From NCBI GenBank assembly GCA_000310025.1, contig FN649736.1, positions 3,469,835 to 3,533,834 on the forward strand: 64,000 nt of DNA. Direction: 5' to 3'. The stretch is from Ectocarpus siliculosus. Its lineage: Eukaryota > Sar > Phaeophyceae > Ectocarpales > Ectocarpaceae. This document shows, piece after piece, positions 57,907 through 64,000 of the stretch. The position numbers were made by a program, and so were the translations under genes. The stretch's first letter is position 1. Each line of letters opens with the position of its first letter. The notes beneath the pieces were generated by a model. The model did not search any database. It saw only the letters and a program-made list of their open reading frames with translations, and was not told the DNA's origin.

Positions 57907-60900
57907 ATGGATGGAGACGACGACGACGATAGTAAATTGTTCGAGCTCGACGACGACGACGACGACGAAGGTTGGGACGGGCCGGACCTCACCACCACCG
58001 CCATGGATAGTGGTCCGTTGGAATCGGCGAATCCGCCGCCGCCAAAGGACATAACGATTGGAGAGGAGGAGGGGGGCGAGGAGGAGGAGGGAATGGGAAA
58101 CCACCCATACAGCCCGAACGATTGGGAGGATATGGTCGGTGAGCCCGAGGCCGAAGATACGGAGACCAGGCGAGGCAACAAGTCAATGACACAGGACTTA
58201 CTACGTGTGCTCACAAACACCAGAGGAAATTCCTTTGCTACAACGCAACATGTATGTTGTATCTTTGTCATGAGATTATGGAATATTGCATCCTACGACG
58301 TGCGAAACTGACACGAAAGAAAAGTCTTTGCTGGGCATTGACAACGTGTGTGTGTCGTTGTGCGCCCAGGTGGCCGCACGTCTTTGACTTCCCTTGGCGT
58401 TCGATATGGTGACCCACTCAAGCGCTTGACACTATTTTCGGCGTTTTGAACCGCAAATTATTTGCTGTGCTTTACTGTTGTAGAACGTGGACCGCGCCAA
58501 ACGGTCTCGTCATCCGAGGTGCTCGAAAGCATAGTCAATGACTTAACCACACACCCTCCTCGATTCGAACGTGGCTGTTCTTCTGCTGCCAATATGGTCA
58601 ATTCGACAGTGCGTTGTTGTTTGACGACTACAATGGCCAAGGCAACGAAAACGGCGACATCGACATCGACAGCAGCAACGAAGACGACCTGAACTCTCTG
58701 ATGGACTGCGGGCTCGAGGAAGTAGACGACCTCCTCAACATGAACGGGAGGTTGCGCGTCTCCGGTTCAGCTCACACATCCTCAGAAGAAGATTCCAGGA
58801 GCAACAAACTCTCGACGTCAACAATCGGGCCCAACACCGGCCAAACTGTAGCACCACGCAACGCAGCTCCAACAGGCGGCGGCGTGGCGCAGCAAGGCGA
58901 TACTGGCGTGCCGGCGTCCGGCTTACACCCGAAGGTAGATAGCGCAAGAGGCACCGGTGCACATGCGGCGAACATCCTGATGTCCTCAACGGCTCCTGCA
59001 GGACTCGACAGGAGCTCCTTTCCCGCCGACCCCCCGACCCCCCATGTGTCGGGATCAATGCTAGGTGGGTCACCAACCGAGGGATTGCTGAGGTGCAACG
59101 ATGATACGGCTGCCAACAACAACAACGGCGATGGCCACGACAACAACGACACATCGCCGAACGGCGACGAACACCTTGCACCACAAAACGACGGCACACA
59201 GTTCTACTGCTACGACCCTCGACAAGACGCGGCAGCACGCCGTGGCGGCGGCGGCGTGCGTTTCTTGTCTCCGCCTCGGCGACCCGCAAAGGAAACGGCC
59301 CCGTTCATACGAGCGAAAGGCTTGACGCTAACGTACGCCCAAGCCAAACTTTTCGGCCTGGCAGGGTCCCCGCAGCTGGGAGAAGCGATCGCGAGCAAGG
59401 GTTTCACGGCAGGTCGGGGAAATAAAAGAGCGACCACCGGCAACGATACTCGCACCTTCCCGGACGGGAACTTACAAGGTGACCAAGGACTGCAACGGCA
59501 TCCACAAACCCGCACCTATTCTCCGTCGAGAATAGAACATCTGGCTCGACCCGTTCCTGGGAAAGGACGAGCCGGCGGCGGCGAAACAACGGCAACACTC
59601 GAGAGGTCTGACGGTAGTCCGCAACAAGCGGGTCAACGGGGCAGAGGAGGGGAAGAGGCAAGCTTTACTTGGAAGCGTTCAAAAAAAGCGGAGGCCGCCA
59701 TGAGGCAGGTGGTGATGAGTGATTTTAACAAGAAAAGTGGTATTGTAGCTCACGATCTTCATGTAGAGAGTTCCGTGCGTGGCGAACTACCACACCAAAG
59801 ACATATACCGCCACCGCCACCTGTAGCTCTATTCCCTAACACGTCCAACATTTCCGCTTCAGACATCGACTATAGTACATTAAACAAAACCAACAAAAAC
59901 ACATTTATCGTCAAACGCTTCAAGCCTTAATCGGCGAAATTTACCGAGTGTACGTTTCAGTACAACGCCAATAGTCCGAGACATAGATGGAAGCAATGTG
60001 AAATTGGCGAAAATATTACGCGAACTTTTGTCAAAAAGTTGCACACCACTTTTTTCGTCGCCTTCAGAGATCCAGCGTGCGGGTACGATTTTGTCCGGGA
60101 AGCCGGGTATAATACGGAGGGGTTTTTAGGCAGGGTTGAGGCTTACGCTTCCTACAGCAGGCACAAGCTCGAAACTCGGCGAGGGGAAGACCTCTACGCT
60201 TCACGAGTGGACAAGCTCGAGTGCCCACAGTGAGTCAGTCCATGATGTGCGGTACTTTGCTGGCGCACTTGTTGTTGTACCGGTTGTTTAGGAGTCCGTA
60301 GACGAGACAACACGTGGTAGTGTATGGGGCCATTTAGCCGATGCAAGCGCTGATTTCGGTTTGTCGCGAGTAGTAGAGTCAGGAAGCATTAGGACCAGGT
60401 TGCCCACGGCGAAAGGAAGACAGGAGACGACCTCAACTATTTGCCGCAGCGTTGAGAGTCGAACGATGCTCAAGTGAATTTGACGGGCTCGCCCATAGGT
60501 GTTGCCGAGAGCAACCAGTACCAAATCAGCACAACCAAGGACCGGTCGCTCTGTGACCCCGCCCGCCCACCTCGCTCCGGCAACTGTTTTACATTGTATC
60601 AACAAGCGGTTGAGAACTACTTCTAACTTTGGTGAGATTATTGTAGTTTTAGACGGAGAATAAAACTATGATTCCATCACGTAGGGGTGCATTGCTTAAA
60701 AAAAGGATTCACTGCGGTAGTGGGATTGTTACTGGTCGGAGGTCTTGTCGGCGGCGGGCGGCGGCGGAAGTCACCTCTGGCGTTCGGTCGCCACCACAGC
60801 AGATAACATGGCTGATAAGCGGAGTTTCATCGAACAGCTCATCATCTGTGAAACGTGCACGTATGTGGTACATCGGTAGAATCGATACTTGGTAACACAA

Positions 60901-63218
60901 ACCTTCACATGCAGGTGTGTGACTGCTGCGAAACACATGAAACAAGTGAGATAGAACATGTTTTCCGTTGGAATCGACAGCCAACGGGTTGCATCCGACA
61001 TCATTCCGAATTGAAGTAAATTATGCAGGCGTACGCATCCATCCTTGCCTTGTCAGTTACCACGAATATACTCCTCTCGCATTGATTTTTGCAAACAACC
61101 GCAGGTGCCACAACCCTCAGTCTTACGATGAGTTCGTGAGCAAAAAGCTCAAGTGCGGCGGGTGCGAGGTGCCGTATTGCATGCCCCGGACGTGGAATCG
61201 AAGGGTCTGGGATCACAGGAACGAATTGTGGGTGAAATTGTTTTCATGCTTCCGAAGGGTCCTGGGATAGATCTCCGGGGAACCGACGTCGTGTGGATTT
61301 AATTTAGAGTTTTTGCAATCCTGGTCTAAATTCCGACGTCGGTTGAATGGGATGCAAGTTCCGCTCTGTCGACAGAGAGCTTGATTGGCCAGGGAATTAA
61401 CGCACAACCGAAACAAGCAAGAACACAAGTGTTAGCTCTCCCTCTTCACGGCGAGGGGGTAGTGTGTTCTGTCCTGCGCCGTGGCCGCGGGTAGACAGCG
61501 ACGTACGGAGCGAAAAAAACTTGTCTTCGCGTGGAACTCGCTAGTAGCCCGTTCCCGACCCCACGGTCGGCGAACAGCCCGAACTACAGTACCGCAAAAT
61601 CGTTTGTGGTACGTCCAGAGCGTGTTCATATGGACCCGTAAGCAAAGCAAAAAGTGAAAATGAGTAGGTCCTGCCTGGAACGCCCGACGAAGCGGCGGCG
61701 AGTTAGGAAGACGCTGAGTGCTACGTTTCGAATTAGTCGTGTTTGATGTGCGTAGCACTCTTGATTTCCTTACGCGAAGGATAGAAGGCGCATATCAAAC
61801 AAGGTGTGCCGAAAATATCAACCGGTGGGTACGCAATACCTACGGAGTGGTGTGTAACACGAAGTCGACGTGTGGGCTGGGTGCATCTTACATGATGCAG
61901 ATGTTTCCGGGTGTTACCGTTGTTACTAATGTTGTGCAGGTGTGCGGCAAAGAGTGAGGAGCGGAGGGCACGTCTAGAGCGAGAGGCTGAGCAAGATTTT
62001 CTCAAGAGGATACCGAGACAGACCCGACACGCGGCGATGCTCCGGCAACGTGTGGGACAGGTAAGAAGAGTTCGGGAAACATTATTCGAACAAGGCCATT
62101 ATCATCATGGTACCATCCATACTGGATTCAAGCGGGATTCGCAAACACTACAAGTTTCCGGGTGATTTCGTCCACTGTTTTCCCCGTTTCTCTGAAGCCA
62201 TGAAAACAAATAATCTCTGCCTCCAAACACTGTTCATCTCACAACACTCACCACATGAGCCCCGGTCACGAACATGGGCTCAACAGGGGTTGCGCACTCA
62301 TGCGTGTGGGCGGAGCCAAACATGTTCCTACAGTGCTTTGTATACCTCTTGCTACGATTACACGGCTGGCTTTGATTTGTGCTTCGGAATCGAGTTTACC
62401 GTGTATTTCGAACTGCGCTGTAACACATGGTCGATCGATATGTACTGCGCTGATCAAACCTTGGCCCCAAGAAAGGATTTGATGCCGTAACCTTGTTTCT
62501 TGGCCACTCGGCACAGCAGATGGTACACTAAGGTACGTGCACAGACGGATAATCTCGCCTGCTACAGCGACGACATCAAGCAGGGATTCAAAACCCGTCC
62601 TTGCCAAACGGTGTAGGAGCAGTAACTTTCACGCGCGCACACTATTGTATGCGATGTTCATATCATCAGGTTGGCTTTATTCGGCGCATGCGTCGCGACC
62701 TGCAGCGACGGCGCGCGCGCGAGGGGGACACGAAAAGCCGGGACATCAACCAACACAACGGAGAAGATCAGCAACAGCATGATGATCGCAATCACCGACA
62801 CCAGCGGGGACATGATTCCTCGAGGCGCCCGGCTTCCGCCCCTCGCACAACGGCTAGAGTCGGGAGCGCGGCTCCAGCGATGGCGGCTCGGGCTACTGCT
62901 AGCGGCCCTCATGGCCAGACCACGGGGGGGGCAGGCGGGGGAGAAAGGAAGCACTGGGACGAAAAGGAAGAGGGTAGAAGAAGCCTCACCACGTCCCCCA
63001 GGCGGACAACACCACGATCGCCATCATCACAGGTGGCCGGGAGTCTTCAGGAAGCAGCAGCACAGGGGTATCGCCACCACCACGACCCCGCTCGACCTAT
63101 CACCCTTCAAACGCAGGGCGGCGGCAGCGGCAGAATTTCTCTGGAAAATCTTAGCATTGATGACGACAGAGGTGCTGGCAAGAGGCACCTTTCGCCGAAT
63201 GCTGCTGGTGTTAAATAG
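57907..63218 (+). CDS. Acidic/low-complexity protein with double-CxxC zinc-ribbon-like module (7 exons)
   Basis: Exons 57907-58251, 58484-58518 (35 nt), 58610-59704, 60068-60229, 61105-61227, 61940-62060, 62670-63218 (stop); 2430 nt, 809 aa, all phases agree. The N-terminus is very acidic (MDGDDDDDSKLFELDDDDDD). A long polar region rich in Asn, Asp, Gly and Thr follows. Then comes the conserved-looking part: RDPACGYDFVREAGYNTEGF, LECPQCHNPQSYDEF, LKCGGCEVPYC and W-x-x-RVW, i.e. CxxC-x18-CxxC, fit to bind one zinc. A basic helical part (EERRARLEREAEQDF, RRMRRDLQRRRAREG) and a polar tail ending SPNAAGVK complete it. The join 59704/60068 needs a GC-AG intron (ATGAG/GCAGGT); otherwise the frame runs to a stop at 59930 and the zinc part would be a second gene. 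Function unknown. Confidence 0.65.
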
Positions 63219-64000
63219 ATGAGGACAACTTTCCGGAGTGACTTTCTAAAAGAAGAGTGACATCTCCCCGACGTTTGTCGAGGACGATTCCCTCTTTTCA
63301 CAATCGCGTCGACAAAGGGATGCATCTCCGATTTCACAGCAAAATATCTCGATTCCGCCTCCCGCCTACAGACAACGGTGGAGGGCCACAAAAAAAAATG
63401 CATCGAACTCGTCGGACTTGTGGTGACCTGGCGGTGGACATGTTGTTGTGCGTGTCTTCACATTAATGAACAATATCGAACTCACTCGTGGGACTTGTGG
63501 TGACGTGGAGGGCATGATTGTTGTTGATGTCTTCACATTAAAAACCGTTCCGGCCTCTGCTAAATAGTACTTCTTCTCAACATGCGTACTGATCCAACTG
63601 ACTAATGCAGACGCCCGCCACTGTCACGGACGAACTACCCCAACCGGGTACACACTTTTAGAAACCAAATGACGTAAAAAATGACCCAGAAAAACAAACA
63701 CAAGCGTAACAACAACACCAACAGAGCACAATACAAACCGGAGGGAAACAGGCAGCCCCCAGCCAGCCACCAGCAGTCAGACGTCACTGGGTGATACATC
63801 GAGCATCAGGAAGAACGACGCATACATAACTTCTTCAACAGCCCGTCGTTCCCCGCTCCCGGCACGCGATGCCAAGCAATGATGGAAGAGAATCAAGCCT
63901 GTGTTCGCCCCCGCCATGCCATTTTCCACACACACACAAAATACGGTGCACAGGCCAAAACCACGCTCAGAGCATTGCGAACGAGTGCATCGACCGCCAC
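63219..64000. other. 3' flank of the zinc-ribbon gene
   Basis: Contains a direct repeat of about 70 bp (63404-63475 and 63477-63542, sharing GGACTTGTGGTGAC and GTCTTCACATTAA). No polyadenylation signal or further gene can be named with confidence. Confidence 0.45.

Noticed and set aside
1-64000. CRISPR arrays, rRNA genes, bacterial operons or ribosome-binding sites
   Set aside because: None seen; tandem repeats here lack regular unique spacers, and gene structure is clearly eukaryotic.

Overview
The window looks like nuclear DNA of a multicellular stramenopile, most likely a brown alga close to Ectocarpus. This is an inference from style: genes are split into many short exons (about 35-340 nt) by long introns, most introns fall in phase 0, some use GC-AG borders, Gly/Ser-rich and Gln/Ala tracts are common, and WP-x-SL-x-x-L-x-FG-x-x-FNQP repeats (FNIP/LRR type) are present. 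There are no operons or bacterial signals. A 100-N assembly gap lies at 31435-31534.

Layout. 1-5.7 kb: no recognisable gene, but a large inverted repeat (about 3.06-4.98 kb) full of the self-complementary word TCATGA. 5.8-14.4 kb (+): a 14-exon gene for an RGS-homology plus AGC-type protein kinase resembling G-protein-coupled receptor kinases, 578 codons in perfect phase. 14.7-19.0 kb: a short-LTR retroelement fossil with 5-bp target duplication, in or just behind the last intron seen. 19-25 kb: mostly unassigned, with an Ala-rich tandem repeat and traces of a cadherin-like exon. 25.7-30.3 kb (+): four phased exons of a single-pass membrane protein with a long low-complexity tail. 30.3-34.9 kb: convergent spacer with the gap. 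34.9-49.4 kb (-): a 16-exon coiled-coil gene (832 aa) readable from ATG to stop, whose 5.9-kb first intron holds decayed tandem duplications and two MITEs. 51.1-52.5 kb (+): a decayed FNIP-repeat gene. 53.0-57.6 kb (-): a gene of unknown function with a basic N-terminus. 57.9-63.2 kb (+): a gene starting 313 bp from it, head to head, encoding an acidic/low-complexity protein with a double-CxxC zinc-ribbon-like module. 63.2-64 kb: spacer.

Functionally the recognisable genes suggest signalling at the membrane (GRK-like kinase, cadherin-like membrane protein) and possibly flagellar/basal-body structure (coiled-coil gene with loose likeness to FBF1; the MGPKK gene). These genes are neighbours, not an operon, and no joint pathway can be claimed. 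Exon borders were chosen by hand from GT/GC-AG signals, reading-frame continuity and phase agreement; transcript data are needed to confirm first and last exons.
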